A model generated the notes under the pieces. It was not told the origin of the DNA. It searched no databases and saw nothing but the letters and a program-made list of their open reading frames with translations. A DNA stretch of 64,000 bases from Pipra filicauda. Its lineage: Eukaryota > Chordata > Aves > Passeriformes > Pipridae. Positions 21,993 through 35,167 of the stretch are shown here, piece by piece. The DNA lies in NCBI RefSeq assembly GCF_003945595.2, contig NW_024104107.1:992001-1056000 (forward strand). Reading direction: 5' to 3'. The position numbers were made by a program, and so were the translations under genes. Each line of letters begins with the position of its first letter. The first letter of the stretch is position 1.

Positions 21993-24900
21993 TGATGGAC
22001 CTTTAGATTTAGGGCTAAAGTAAGCTGAAGTCATAATAAAGAGCAGATTTTATTGTCTACACTGAAATTTATGCTATTCCAGGTGCCTGGTGATCCTTAT
22101 TATCCGGACTGAGACAGGTTTAATAACACATAGAGTTGTCTTTCATCTTCACACAGTTGCTTTAACTGTTGGGGTCAGTTTTAGGACCAGTCCAACCCTC
22201 TGTGCCATCAGAAGCCTGAGGAAGCTTCATTTTCCCAGCTGCCAGTAGTGTGTGTTGTAAGGAAAAGTTTTGAGGGAATTTTAAGCTTTGTGCTTCAGGT
22301 TGGAGACAGGTCTTAGATCATTAATTTCCACAGGGAATTTTTTTATGTGATTCACAGTGAAGGTTTTGTTCCCTCTTCTGAAATGCTTCGTATGGCTTGG
22401 GGTGGACACCACATGAGACTTAATCCAAGGTTTCATTGTTATTTTAGAGTATCATGGGGATGAACCACTTCCATGTGTCTAGTGCAGGGTTGGTAAACCA
22501 TCTTCTAAGCCCCAGGATCTTTATTATGGTTCTCACTCAGTGCAGTCTTCAGGGTTTGCCTGAATTTTTCATGAGAGGTAGATGTGGTCTCTCAGCATCC
22601 TTAGGAGCTGGAGGTGGCTGCTATCCCCTGGGAAGATGGACAAGGGAACTGCCCTCTCCCTTTCTTTTCTTCGTGCTTCCTTGTGTCATCCCTGGGAGCA
22701 GAAAGGAGCCCTGCTACCCAGGGAGGAGGAAAGCAGGGTCAGGTGACTGACTTTAGGATTGTCTGGAGGGAAACTGGAAAGGCAGGGATACGCTGATGGC
22801 AATTAATTGTTTCCATCACACAGGTTTCAGAGAGCACCTGCAAAATAGATGGGCTGAAGCCGAATCCAGTGCTGGCTCTTTTCAAGATAAAAAAGCCCTT
22901 GGCTATCTCATGGGTTTATATGAAGGGTAAACACTACACTGAGCTATTTGACAGCAGGACCTGGGTGTTGTTATCACCTCTTGTCCTCCCTCCCCTTTAA
23001 ATTTCCATTTTTATTTAAAGCTATTTTCTCTCCTCCCAGTAGATGAAAAACCTGGAGTTATCTCCAAGGTTATCACTGGCTGTCTCTTTCCAAGGTCTGT
23101 AACACAGGTTACTGGGGGAAAGTCAAGCAGCAGGGAGAATGTGAAGGAAGCTCAGAGCAGGCAACAAACAGATCTGTGTGAGAGGAGAGTTATGAGGCCT
23201 CCAGAAACCATGAGATGGAGCCTTGACTTTGGAGTTACAGACAGGAACAAATAAAGAAGGCTCCCTCTTGAATCAAATCTTTTTTGCTCTTTCAGAAAAA
23301 GCCAAGCCATATCAGCCTTAGGAGAAAGGGACAGTGCAGGCTGTGGTAAATACTCAAGATGTGAGGAGGCCACGGGGAGAAGGAAGAGCTGCAGATAACT
23401 TCCTTCCTATCAGCACTTGATGAAAATTCATTACTGACGTCTCTGCTTGAGTCTGGACTTGGAGGGGTAGAGTCTGCCCTATCACAGCTCCCTCCTGGCT
23501 GGGTTACATGGCAGGTGAATAATCTCTTTCAAACAGTTGCTTTTATTCACGGGGATTGAAGCTTCCTTTTGAAACATCAAATCCCACGCTGGAATTACGG
23601 GTGGTGTACACAGGAGAAATCAGCCTTTCTGTTGCTGCTGAATTGTTCAGAACAGGGGGGAAAAAAAAGCTCCCAGGAGCAGTTCAACTTTTGTGGAGGT
23701 TTGATAAAACCATCCCTGCTTCTTGTTGGTTTTTATTTTCTTTTAATGCTCTTTAGCTGCATCTGTAATAAAGGGAAAGGATTTCCACGGGCTGTTGGTG
23801 GGTTCTGCTGAGGGTGGCTTTGTGCTCCGTGCCATTCCCCCTCTCCTCTGATGTTCCATATGCTTTTCCTTTCTTTTATTTTAATTTTTTTTTTCCTCCA
23901 AAAACCAAAAACGTGATGATTTTTCATGAGCACGGAAAAGCCAATAACTCAGAAGCACTTCCAAAGCCCCAGATCTTGTTTGAGCCCCTTATTTGCACAA
24001 ACAAGGGACAGTCAGCAACCGGCCATGGAGGAGAGATTTGATTGATTCCATTGCAGGGAGTTGTGGTGGGTTTGGGGATTTATTTCTTTTTTTTTTTTAT
24101 TTTGGTTTCTTTTTGTTTGTTTTTAAAGTGGAATTACTTCTTCCATTCTCCCAGAACTGTTACATTAAACTCGCCTTCCACAGGTGTAACTGTTTTCCGA
24201 TTCAGTTGATGATCTCTCATCTTTAAGGGAAATTACTGTCCTCCACCGTGGTATAAATTGCATGTCAGAGCCTTTTTAGGCAGTTTCAGGCTGGTTAGTT
24301 CAGAGACAGCACTGCAAAAGGAAGGCAAATTGGGTTTTATTGGGGGACAACTTTCTTTCTTCCCCGAGTTGGCCGTGGTGTATCATAATGTAATTTCCTC
24401 TGCAGAGTCGAGTTTACCTGGTTTGACAGGCCCAGACAAATGTAATATCCCACCAGGATCCAAGGCAGCTTTCCTGTGTTATTCACTCTTATTTACTTAT
24501 TTATTCTATTTTGAAGTGAAGGTGGCTCTAACTTAATACAAAACCCACACTGAGCTCCCTGTGCTGTGTGATTGTGGAGGATTTATTCCTGTTGGGTAGA
24601 GAAAGAAGCACCAGTCCATGGCAACATCCAAGACTTTCATGTGTTGCAGTTTGTATATTCAGAAATTATTCCCTCCTTTCACTCTTTTCAGTAATTTTTC
24701 CTTTGTGTGGGACTGGAATAACCCTGGGAAGAAGGTTTACTCTGGCTCTGACTGTGCTCCCACCTTGCACTTGGAGACAAACCTTGCTCCTGGGAGCAGA
24801 TGAGATGACATGAGGGTTGTGTGAGGTCCCAGACCTCCACCTGGATAACACAGAGCTGAGATCCCAAGCTAGGACTTTTCCACTGGGAGGTGGGAAGGGC

Positions 24901-25789
24901 AGAGAATAGAAAGTCACAGAGCTGCACTTGTCCATAGCTTGCCAGTGGAGATTCAGGGCTGGGAGAACAGAAAAGGGGCACATGTTTGTTGTGAATGATT
25001 CATGGATTCAGATGGAAAACATTCCTCTGCCTGTTTTCTCCAGCTAGTTTCCTTCAAGGGGAAAACAGGGCCAGTCCTAAAACTAATCTGCCACATCCTC
25101 AGGTATCCTGGTCTCTTTTTGCCCAAGCTGGCTCCAGTTTAGGGGGTTCATAACCTGGTTTTGTGTCTTATTTTTACATTTCCCAATGCTGACAACACAA
25201 GTGTCCATGAAGACTTGAAAAGTCCATCAATTCTGGAGTAGTGCTGAAAAGTGGATATGGGCAGATATCAGGGTTCAGATTTCAACCCCTGGACACAAAC
25301 CTGAACAAAGCCTGAAAATTAAATATTTTGGGATGATAAGGAGCTTACAGCTTGTAGGTAACTGTATCTTTTAAATAATAATTTATGCCTGTGCTTCCAC
25401 TGCTGTATTTTTTACCCTTTTTGTTGTTGTTTCCCTCCCTCTCAGCTGCAATATCTTACTGGGGGTGGAATGATATCTGAACTCAAAGGCAAACAGATAA
25501 CTGGAGATGGAATATTACCCAGCCTTATGTGGCTGAATGAATCCGGGAATTCATCTGTGTGGCTGCAGGACACATAATATTTCCTCTGGGCATCTAAATC
25601 TCACCATCTGACAAAAATCGAGCCAGGACCTTTAGTCTCCACCTTGGAGACCAGAAGGTTTCCAATAAGGCCCATGGTGTAGGGAAATATGAGGAATGTT
25701 GGATCTTCCAGAGCAGGGCGTGGGATCTATGTGACAACACATTGGACAAGGTGTGATGATTTCGGGTTTTTATGTGTGCCATTGGCAGC
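21993..25789. other. Unique non-coding sequence with T-rich tracts
   Basis: No exon or CR1 is seen over about 3.8 kb. T-rich tracts lie near 23876-23898 and 24083-24125. Frames up to 105 codons overlap on both strands (for example 24983 to 24666 on the minus strand) without a recognisable domain. Confidence 0.5.
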
Positions 25790-25870
25790 AAATTGTTCTG
25801 AAACCTTGGTCAAGTCCCTTGATTTGATGTTTGGGTTCATCTTTTTAGGAAATGAGGCAGTTCTGTAACA
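25790..25870 (+). mobile_element. Possible MIR-like SINE relic
   Basis: The order of words 'accttggtcaagtcccttga', a gap, 'catctttttaggaaatgagg' follows the MIR sense pattern ('gaccttgggcaagt...', then 'ctcatctgtaaaatgagg'). It is more diverged than the relic at 15436 and has a T-rich middle in place of the usual CTC-rich middle, so I hold it at lower confidence. Confidence 0.45.
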
Positions 25871-25992
25871 TGCATGTCACAAAGAGGGAATGTTGAGCTC
25901 TTCAGGGTGGAATAAGAAGTCTATACTGAAGGCATGGCTTTTTAACACTGACTAACAATATTTTGGGGATTTTTTGCTTGTTTTGGACTGGA

Positions 25993-26020
25993 TTTTTTTG
26001 TTTTGTTTTGTTTTGTTTTC
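25993..26020. repeat. (TTTTG)n microsatellite
   Basis: About four to five TTTTG units after a run of seven T. It is the complement of the (AAAAC)n motif at 17500. Confidence 0.88.
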
Positions 26021-27115
26021 TCTTATGAATGTTCTAGTCTAACCTTGCAGATGCAATCTAACCCAGTAACCTAAAACCTTGTACCCGTGCATGTACCCTG
26101 TGCAATGCTGGAATCATGATGCATGAACATTAATCCCCAGCTGGTGGACAGCATGGATTAACATGCTGGGGGACATTTATTCCCTTCTCCTGCTTACCTT
26201 GTGCATGGAACTGTAGAAAAACCCCACACCGCTCAGGATTTTGTAATATATTTTCCTCTATTCCCAGAAGTTCCTGCTTAGATGGAGGTTTTCTCAGTCA
26301 GGCACCACTTCCAACAGTGTGCAGTGCCTGGCACAACGGGACCCTGCTCTTGGTTGTGACCTCTAAATGTTGCCATAATAATAATAATAGTATGTGGCTT
26401 TTGGCACGTCCCCTATTAATCACAGCAGCTGTCAGGCAAAGCATTAGATGGGAATAGCTCCCTGCAAGAAAAAACAAATACAACAACACCCTGTGGCTTG
26501 TGGAGCATGAATCCACACTCTGGAGGGTGCCAGAGAAGGAAGGAAGGGCTAAGCTGTGACATTTCACTCAAATTTGTTAACCTTGGCTGGTGTTCAGATG
26601 CTCAGCCGAGGAGGCTGCGAGGGGGTCTCTGGAGACATCAAGCTTTGTTAAATATTTACAGTGAGCAGAAGCTGAAGTGAAGGTGCACAGAGGCACCAGG
26701 GACACAGTTTGCCATGGGGAAGAGGAATTCCTGGGGAGAGGCTGGGATGGTTTTATGTGCTGCTACCGTGTTTAATGCCTGCAGTGGATTTTTCTTCCCC
26801 AAATCTGCCTTTGGAAGCTGCGCAGACCTTGAGCATTCTGGATGCCCTGAGGCAGGAGCTTCATGGTTTGACAGCAAAGAATTTGCCCATCATTTTAGGG
26901 CAAATCAGGTCCACTGGGTGATCCCTGTTGGAAAAAGCAGAGAGCTCTGTCAGGTATTTCATCCCAAACCCACGAAATTCAGGCTGTGGTTGGTCCAACG
27001 TGACAGACCACTTGTTCACGTGCTCTGTCATAGACTCTTGTGTTCCAAATTCACTCTCCAGAGACAGTCCCTGAAAATTGCTCTGTGTTTATGCTTGAAA
27101 AAATTCCCGGGTGCT

Positions 27116-27169
27116 AAACTGGTCCATCTGCAGAAAGCAAACTGGTCCATTAGAACATCTGCAGAGAGC
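27116..27169 (+). repeat. Short tandem duplication
   Basis: 'aaactggtccatctgcagaa' plus 'agc' (27116-27138) is followed at once by a second copy with an 8-nt insertion, 'aaactggtccattagaacat' plus 'ctgcagagagc' (27139-27169). It looks like a local duplication with later change. Confidence 0.8.
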
Positions 27170-29479
27170 AAACCCAAACAAAATGAGATTACTGTCAATT
27201 TGTGTTTATTTGAATTACTGGATAAGTCCTAGTCATGGATCAGGGCTAAACATGTACAAATAATTGATTTTAGGTTCAGTGGCTCAAAGCAAAAACACAT
27301 GGAAAATGTTTTGGTTGACCTAAAACACTTTTTCCCCCCAGTTTTCTGTTAAAATAAAGGCATTTAAGGAAGCAGCAAGAGAATGCACAGCTTTAACACA
27401 GGGCCCTCTTCAATATCTGAAGCTCAATGAAATATTTTCTTCCTCCCTTTGATATTTTCTAATTTTTGTCATTTAAAAAATCGATTGAAAATGCCTTCTG
27501 CAATAAAACATCAACAACTTTAAGACTGAAATTTTAGAAAGAAACTTCTCAAACTTATCAAAAATGTTGAGAAGTATTTTGCTGTGGGTAATGCTTGCCT
27601 TGTGTTGATTGATGACAAGTCAACATCTCTGTCCAGTTTTAATCCAGACCCCAAAGTGACAGATGCTGTATAAAGAGTGAGCATGAAGATTTTTTAACAG
27701 AGATTTGTGTCACTTTCTGCTTGAGGAATTTTTTGCAGAGCTGCTCCAGATCCGAGGCCAAGGGCACTGGGGAATTTTGATCACTTGGGTTTGTACTGTT
27801 TAAACTTGCCCTGAGAAACCCTGGGGGAATGGAGGTGAACTTGAGCTGGAAGGTGATTTAAGCCATCTAAACCAGATCTACTGTTCTGGAGTTGAACCAG
27901 AGCTGAATTTCCACTTTTTCTTCTTGGACTCCTGGGAAATAACATCATCACAAACCACATGAAAGCCACCGTGAGGTATCGCCGTGTGATTCGGCACCTT
28001 GCAGGCTCCAGGTAGGAAAGAGCAAGCTGGGTTTGAATTAGGCCAGTGGAAATAACCAAAAACAAGATCTCCAGTGTCCACTGGTGAAGATTGAACTGTT
28101 TACCTCCTCCATGACACACTCACCATGTGGCACCACCACAGCAGCTTCCTCCAGACCTTTCCCACCCCTCCTTCCTCCACTGTGTGTGTTGAGCCTGAAG
28201 GCACCTCATGGCTTTTGGGGCAGCTTTGCAAGCCACCACAGCCTAAACTTGCTGACAGGAGGTCGAAGAGGCTGTGAAGCTGCTTGGATGGAGAGTTTCC
28301 AGAAGGAGAAATGAGATTAAGGATGGTTGCACCCACAGCACTTCCCTGCACCCCATCCGTGGCACGGGGTAGGGATTACATGCAGCAACTGAAACCCCAT
28401 GGAAAAAAAATAATCACCATCATTTCCCAAAGGTGTTCCCTGCCCCTGGGAGCGCATGGCCCCACCCATCCCAGTGCAGATCCATGGGAGGGAAGTGCAG
28501 ACCCCAGCAGAGTTTACTGGTAAATGCTACCACTGATTAAAACAGGCTTGAGCTGCTGGAGGAACAAGAGGTTGCCATGGAAACAGTCTCTTGATGTGTC
28601 CAGGTTTTGAAACCATTTTTCCCTCCTCTCCCGCCCTCAAAGCTTCTTTTTCTGCTGTTGTTTTGTTGGAGATTTGCTCTCCTGGGGTGAGGTGGTGCAG
28701 ATGGGCTCTTGGGACCGGGAAGGCACTGAGAGAAGCTGCTCATCTCAGAGAGGGTTAGACTGGGAGACCCTCTCAGGTGGACCAAAGCTTGTAGGGATCC
28801 TGGTAAAATGGAGTCTGATGGACCCTGGAGGGTCACAATGTTGGCAGGGTGCTGGTCACCAGAGGGAGTGATGGAAAATACCCTGACCAAACCCTTCCCC
28901 CAAAGCCATCCCTCTGGGATGCTCTTGGCATCTTAGCTCTTCACCAGGGGAGTCCTTCCCTGGGGTGTTCATCTAAGCTAATGACACCTCTCCATCACCT
29001 CACTGCTCTTGAGAATGGTGGCAGTGATGGGAAGGCATCTTGTGAACAATGGGAAATCAAGCCAGTGCCACAAGGAGCACTTCTGAGACAAAAGAGGACT
29101 CCCTCCTCCTCCCCTACCCTTCCCTGGGCTCCCCACCTTGGGAGAGGAGCTTTCATTTGAGGAGAATTTTCCTTAGCTCATCTTTCAGACAATGAATTTT
29201 TATTTTTACCAACCTCCTGCTTTGTTTGGGTTTGTGTTCTCTTTTAAATCACAGAAGCATATTCATAAACACTGGCTCCTCCCTGTGTGTTTTTTCTTTT
29301 GTCCCCTCCCTGGGATTTCCCCTGGCTCTTTCCAAGCCTGTCCAGAGTTCTTCAAATTCTGTGTGTGAAACCCCTCCCTGCAAGAGCTTGAGAGTGTTAT
29401 TGCACCCAGAGTGGGCCTGGGCAACCCTAAATATGGGGTGGCCAGTCAATCCTCTTCTAAAGATCTTCCTTCTCACTCT

Positions 29480-29805
29480 CTGCAATTCCCTGACAGGAGA
29501 TTGGAGCCAGGCAGGCTCTGCTCCCAGGGGACAAGAGACAGGGCAAGAGGAACTGGCCTCAGGTTGTGCCAGGGGAGATTTAGATTGAATATTGAGAAAA
29601 ATGTCTTTACTGAAAGGGTGGTCAGACACTGGAAGGGGCTGCCCAGTGCAGGGGCAAAGTCCCCGTCCCTGGAGGGATTTAAAAGCCCTGTGGATGTGGC
29701 ACTTGGGGACATGGGTTAGTGGTGGATTTGGCAGTGCTGCAAGAACAGTTGGACTCAATGACTTTAGAAGTCATTTCCAACCTAAATGATACCATGGTTC
29801 TATGA
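29480..29805 (+). mobile_element. CR1 LINE fragment ('gtggatgtggcacttgggga' subfamily)
   Basis: A long copy of this subfamily: 'attccctgacaggagattgg', 'ctggcctcaggttgtgccag', 'gggagatttagattgaatat', 'gtggatgtggcacttgggga', 'catgggttagtggtggattt', and a tail 'catttccaacctaaatgata' ending 'tggttctatga'. A 169-codon minus-strand frame (29758 to 29249) is simply its antisense. Confidence 0.93.
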
Positions 29806-30030
29806 AATCTGAGTAGCCTTCCACAGACTTGCTAAAATATATGGAAACACAGTTTTACCCAGCATCTTGTGTCCCAGTCCAGACTTCCCCAGCGGGACTG
29901 GTCTCCTCCCAGTTATGCAAACTGCAATCCCTGTCTATTTATGGTTGTATGCTGCATATTTATGGTTGAGAATCGTGTCCTCAAGAAACATAGACCCACC
30001 TAAGTGAGCTGCCCTGGCCTCCCTTGGGCT
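29806..30030. other. Unique sequence
   Basis: About 225 bp between two CR1 copies; nothing recognisable. Confidence 0.5.
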
Positions 30031-30122
30031 TCACAGAATCACAGAATAGTTTGGGCTGGAAGGGACCCTGAAGATCATCTTATCCCAACCCCTTGCCATG
30101 GGCAGGGACACCTTCCACTAGA
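30031..30122 (-). mobile_element. CR1 LINE fragment
   Basis: 'tcacagaatcacagaatagt', 'ttgggctggaagggaccctg' and 'ccatgggcagggacaccttc', then an abrupt end at 'cactagaacc'. It is a 5'-truncated copy of about 90 bp. Confidence 0.92.
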
Positions 30123-31229
30123 ACCTTCCACAGGCAATGCTGAGCCATCAGTATGTCCAGATGTGTCTGTCCCTACCTTAGATCTGAACTGCTCTCCAAA
30201 GGTGCTTCTCCATCTCATGCATCTGCCTGATGCAGCAGGTGACAAGTTTCCTAAAATTATTTCCTGAATTCCTTAAATTTGTGTGATAAGAATCCAGGTC
30301 TGAATACTCACTGTGATGGTGAATCTCAGATGAGTTAATTTGGAAATATCTGTGTCGCTCATCTGTGTAATTCCCCAAGCTTGGGTTGCACTCTCTGATT
30401 TATTTTAAATGATAGAAAATGGGGATTTTTGTACAAAGATCTCTTAATGCTCCACCTGCACAGCAAGACCTGGTAAGTGGGGAACACAGAAGGCCACCAG
30501 CCAAACTGGAGAAGGAACCTCCAAGAAGCCCCTTCTCCAGCCTTTTTGCTCCAAGCTTCTATGAAAGCCTGTACATCCACCTGTTGTGTGTTATTTCCCT
30601 GATTTTCAAATTTCAAGCTCTCCTGCAAAGCTTGGACAGTTTCTTTCTTTCATGGCATCTTAAAAGGGACCAGAGAAGCCCTAGAGTCCTTCTGCAGGAA
30701 CGTCTCAATCAAAGGTGTCATGAAAGGGGTTTAATTTCAAAAGCTCAGAATTACACCTCGATCAGGAAGGACGTGGCAATGGTGGATTTGCTGAGCTCGG
30801 GAGGTTAAAGAATGAAGGGGAATTCACAGTTAACATCTGTGACACACTGAGTCAGGATGAGAGAGCATCCGTAGTCAGAGCAAGAATCAAAGGCATTTCC
30901 CAGATCCCCTGCTTTTGGGAGGCTTTTAATTACTCTGATGTTTGTTAAGAGTCGCTTACGGCCAAATGAGTGGATTCTTAAATTCGAAGATGCTTCTTTG
31001 CTCCCAGAAATAACGGCTGAGCAGCAAATCAACCCTGGCATGGATGGCAAGGAGGATGCAGTGAGCTCAGAGCTGCTCTGAAGCCAGATCAAATATCAGT
31101 TCACATAGCAGTCCCTGCCTCCATCCCCACAAGGATGATGACAGGAGAATTGCTTTGAAATCCTCTGAAGAAAAGCATTCAAGACAGTGCTCTCCTGGGA
31201 AAATGTCTCCTTTCCTGGCATTATATTCT

Positions 31230-31257
31230 CTGGTAGCTCCAGTGTAAGAGCTACCAG
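31230..31257. other. Perfect hairpin, 10-bp stem, 8-nt loop
   Basis: 'ctggtagctc' (31230-31239) pairs with 'gagctaccag' (31248-31257). No poly-T or protein-coding context is nearby, and a stem this short could arise by chance. Confidence 0.6.
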
Positions 31258-32254
31258 GTGGCAGGTGGCGAACCTGTTGTAGGGAGGGGGATGAGGCAAT
31301 TGGATAGGTGAAATTAGGCAGGTGTTTAGCAAGGCAAACAGCAGCCACTCGGCGCTGGCTTTCCTGGCTTCACCTCCCAGCCACCTGGAGAAACCTGGAC
31401 TCCGGTGTCACAGCGGGGAATTTGGGAAAAATACTGAAATAATGGGTGGCCTGGGCCACACAGGTGAAATGTCAAGCAGGACTTGGATGGCAGGGGTAGA
31501 GTACAGCTCTGAGTTGGGTTCACAACCAGATTTTGGCTCCTTTCAGCAAGGAGATCTCCTTAGAGGGACAGGGTTTGGGAGGGGAGTGCTCGCAGGGGTG
31601 GGGGTTTGGTAGGGTGCCCCTACTGTGGGCACAGCTTTGTTCCAGCACGTGGAGCTGCTCTCAGTGTCTTGCTTGCAGTTCATGATCTTCCTGCTGGCAC
31701 ATCAGAGCCTCCCTTAGCTGGGGACTATTGCATAAGAGCCACTGGGGACCTCGAGAGCAGATTAATTCCTTGAGCATCTTCCTTCTCGCCGATGGTGAAG
31801 TCTGTTGCTCAGACGAGATCCAGGGAGACAGCTGGGCAGGGCTGAGGCTGAAACCTCCCCCAGACAGATAAGGCACGGGAGAAAGAAAGATTTTCCTCTC
31901 TCCCAACTGTCTTTTTGGGTGAAACCCTTTTCTGTGTCCAACTGCAGAGGGGACCTGTCTCCCAGTGATGATGATGATGGCAAGACAGTCAAGTTAAGGC
32001 AAAGACAGAGTGTGATTAAGTCCCTCTCTCCTTCCCTCAGGCAGAGCTCAGCCTGGGAAAATGCTTTGGATGCGGTGGCCTGTAATTATGTAATTCTTCC
32101 TCGTTATCTTTTCTAATTGTTCTCAGTGCTGTTTCCTAAACTGATTGGAAACAATGGCAGATGGGGGTGAAGTGGGAGGCAGACGTGAGCATGGCAGGCT
32201 GCCAGCATAGTACAAATCTCCAGAAAGGGAAAGAGAAAAAGCAAGGATAATGAG

Positions 32255-32271
32255 AAAAAAAAAAAAAAAAA
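32255..32271. repeat. Poly-A tract
   Basis: Seventeen A. The upstream A/G-rich sequence does not resemble a processed pseudogene that I recognise. Confidence 0.85.
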
Positions 32272-34792
32272 GAATAAATCCATGGTGGAGACTTGGATGC
32301 CAGGACCTGAACCGAGGGGACACCTGAACTGCTGCCAGGCTGGGAGGTGCTGGCAGGGGATGTCTCATTCAGGCTCATGAATATGCGATTATCTGGGTTA
32401 CACTGAAGAAACGTGAAGCCTTCCCCTACCACTGCACACCTCTCCTTCCTGGGAGCTTTGCTGTTTTGCTCCTTCCCAGCACTCCAATGACGCAGGTCGA
32501 ACCCTCACGGGGGTGGGGTGGGGAGATTTTGCCCATCGCCAGGAGACTCTGTGGGCTTCTCCCTCCGGCACTGAGTTGTTTGTTTGCTCGTGTGTGCGTG
32601 TGAGAAATAAAAGGAAAAAAGGAGGGAATTTTGGCTTGGTGCATCTGGGGGCGAGCGCAGGGCAGAAGGAGGGGCCTGGGGGAGGGAGGGATTGCAAAGA
32701 GATTTCTTCATGTTTGGCAGCTGGTTTCAGGGGAGCCGTGGGGTGCATCTCCAGAGAAACCAGTTGTTGTTATGTTAGCTCTCGTTTTCTCTGCTGTTCA
32801 TCCCTCACCGCACTCTCCACGTGTCGGTGAGGGTTTTTTGCAGTGATGTACATCACAGAGGTATTTGGGGATCCAGCAGAGACCTGGTCTAATATCCCTC
32901 TGTTCTTTCACTGACATTCCTCTTTTGCAGCACAGTGGGAAGCGAGGATGCAGGACTGCTGCTATTAGTTTTGTCTAGAGAAGGCCAAAACAAGCCCTGA
33001 TCTTCCAGGTGTAACCTCTGAGCATCAGTTTCTCATGGCAGGGGGAGAGAGCAGATTCCTGTGGGGTGACAGGACATCCCACAGAGCAGCATCACCACCC
33101 CTATGATGTGCAGGGCTCACTTATGGGATGAGGTGGGATCTTTTCTACAGAAAGCAGATACTGTCCACACATATGGGATCAGCTCCAGGCACTGGAGGAG
33201 GCTTTGTGTCACCTCTGGATGCTGGTGTTGACTTGCCTTCCTCATCCCTATCTCTGAGTGCTCAGTCTCTGCCCCTGTGTCCTGACAGTGCTGTCAGCTG
33301 GGAGCTTGAGAAGCTGCTGACCGAGCAGGGGCAGTCAAGAGAGGGAAAAAGGAATTTATCAGAGCTGTCCTCTCCTCCTACAAACCCAGAGCTGTTCTGT
33401 TTTACCACCCCCTCTGGTTTCTCCACGTGCTGCTGCCAGCTCTGTCCCAGCTGGCCTCTCTGGCTTCTGTGCAGGGCTCTGTGGGATGGAGAGGAGAAAT
33501 GCTGCCTGAGGTTTGCCCTCAGCGTTGGATTGGAGGTTTCCTTACTGCTGTGGGGTCAGGGAGATGGGGCTGTAAGGAGCCAGGAGCTGGAGGCTGCAGG
33601 TGGGGTGGTTCACCTCTGGCTTGCATTGGAATTTGAAGATTTTGAGCTGTGGTGATCTCCAGTCACCTCTGGGCAGGGGTGGATAAGAAATAGCCAGAGG
33701 GAAGACAACAGCCCGAAGGAGCAGCTGGAGAGATGAAAGACAGAAGGGAGTAGGGAATGGTGTGATGGGTGGTTTGGATAGGCCCTGGCACAGTCCTCTC
33801 TGACCTTATCTCCTGTAATCTCTGCAGCTCTGCTGGTACCAGGGGTGAGGGAATGGCAAATGCCTGGTCCTGTGGGTGTGGGCGAGGGATTTGCTTTTGT
33901 GTGAACGTGAGGGCAACTCAGTTTTGCCCAAGGCTGAAGAAGTTCCCATTGCTGTCTCCTGAGTGTATCCTGGACCTGTTCGGTGCTGACAGACACACAA
34001 CTGGATGGTTGGCAGATATTTTCCCTAGCAGTGGTTCTTGTTGTTGGCTGCATAAATACATCAACTTCTTCCTTTTGCTCAGTTGACTTTTTGCCTCAGA
34101 AGTTCCCATGATGATACAGCACAGCGAAAAAGCAGTTCCTTCTGTCAGCTTCGTATTTCCCCCATTTTAAATTCCATTTTTCTTGCGGAATTGTCCTTTT
34201 TCTTGTGTTATGAGGCAGAAAGAACAAAAGATCCCTCTATCATTTTCTAATATACCTTTATCATCCCTTCACATTCATCTCCTCTCTGAAATGTAGTCTG
34301 AGAGCTCTCGCCAATCCCTCTTCATGAGCAAATGTTTGCCATGACCTTGATCAGTCTTGCCACAGCTCTCTAGAGTATATTTAGGGCAGGCTATTGCTTT
34401 TTTGGGATGGGTGGCAATTCTACCCATCTCAAAATGCACAGTGACATGTCCATGGTGCTGCAGACAGAAAGTCCCATCTCAGACAAACAGGGGAGACCAC
34501 CCAACACTGGACTGCACAAGAGCATCCTCAAAGGAGTCTTTGGTGGATGTTCTACTAGAAAATCTGATATTATGAGGGCTTTTTTTCCCCACTAAGCCAA
34601 GATCTCAACAGCACCTGGCACTGGGGTGCAGAGGCTGCTGTCAGGATGAGGATATTGGAATAAAACTCACTCTAATGGGGAGGAAATCTCAGTTCCTTCC
34701 CAGCTGCAAACACTGTCTCCAGGCACAGGGACTTCAGGAAGAGGCAAATTATTTCCCCCTCCAATTCCAGGATTGATTTATTTGTTTATTCA

Positions 34793-34812
34793 TGTGTGTG
34801 TGTGTGTGTGTG
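34793..34812. repeat. (TG)n microsatellite
   Basis: About ten TG units in a T/G-rich context. Confidence 0.85.
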
Positions 34813-35152
34813 AGGTGTGTATTTACTTTGCTTTCACTACACATTTGCATGACTTTCTTCTGCAGAGCACAATCCCAGGGCTAGCTGTTGGGAAATACAA
34901 TCAGAGCAACTCGTGTTATTTAAGTGTTTCATACAGTTGTTTTTCATCTGTTATTAGTGCTCTTTATTTTTTTTTCCCCTTTCCCTTTCTCCTCCTTTCT
35001 TTCTCAGACTAGAACAAATACAGTGAGACTGGCAGAAAATTGGCAAGCTTCAACGCTCCAGAGGCAGTGATTTTTTTTTCTAAGTAGCTTAATGGAGTCT
35101 ATATTTTTTTTATTGTTTTCTTAGCCTGCAGGTTGTTCGAGTGTTTAAAATA

Positions 35153-35167
35153 AGAGAGAGAGAGAGA
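35153..35167. repeat. (AG)n microsatellite
   Basis: About seven AG units. Confidence 0.8.

Larger units (their letters stand above)
25871..29479. other. Unique non-coding sequence
   Basis: No CR1 is recognisable. It holds a (TTTTG)n repeat, a short (ATA)n near 26375-26391 and a short tandem duplication at 27116-27169. The 172-codon plus-strand frame at 26714-27232 and the 117-codon minus-strand frame at 28890 to 28537 have no recognisable domain. Confidence 0.5.

Noticed and set aside
26714..27232. 172-codon plus-strand open frame
   Set aside because: No recognisable domain, and it runs through a short tandem duplication. Considered chance.
29249..29758. 169-codon minus-strand open frame
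   Set aside because: Mostly antisense of a CR1 3' region.
32255..32271. Poly-A as the tail of a processed pseudogene
   Set aside because: No recognisable gene sequence lies upstream, and no target-site duplication is visible.
33128..33655. 175-codon plus-strand open frame
   Set aside because: No known domain. Other frames on both strands overlap it, and nothing suggests splicing or a promoter.
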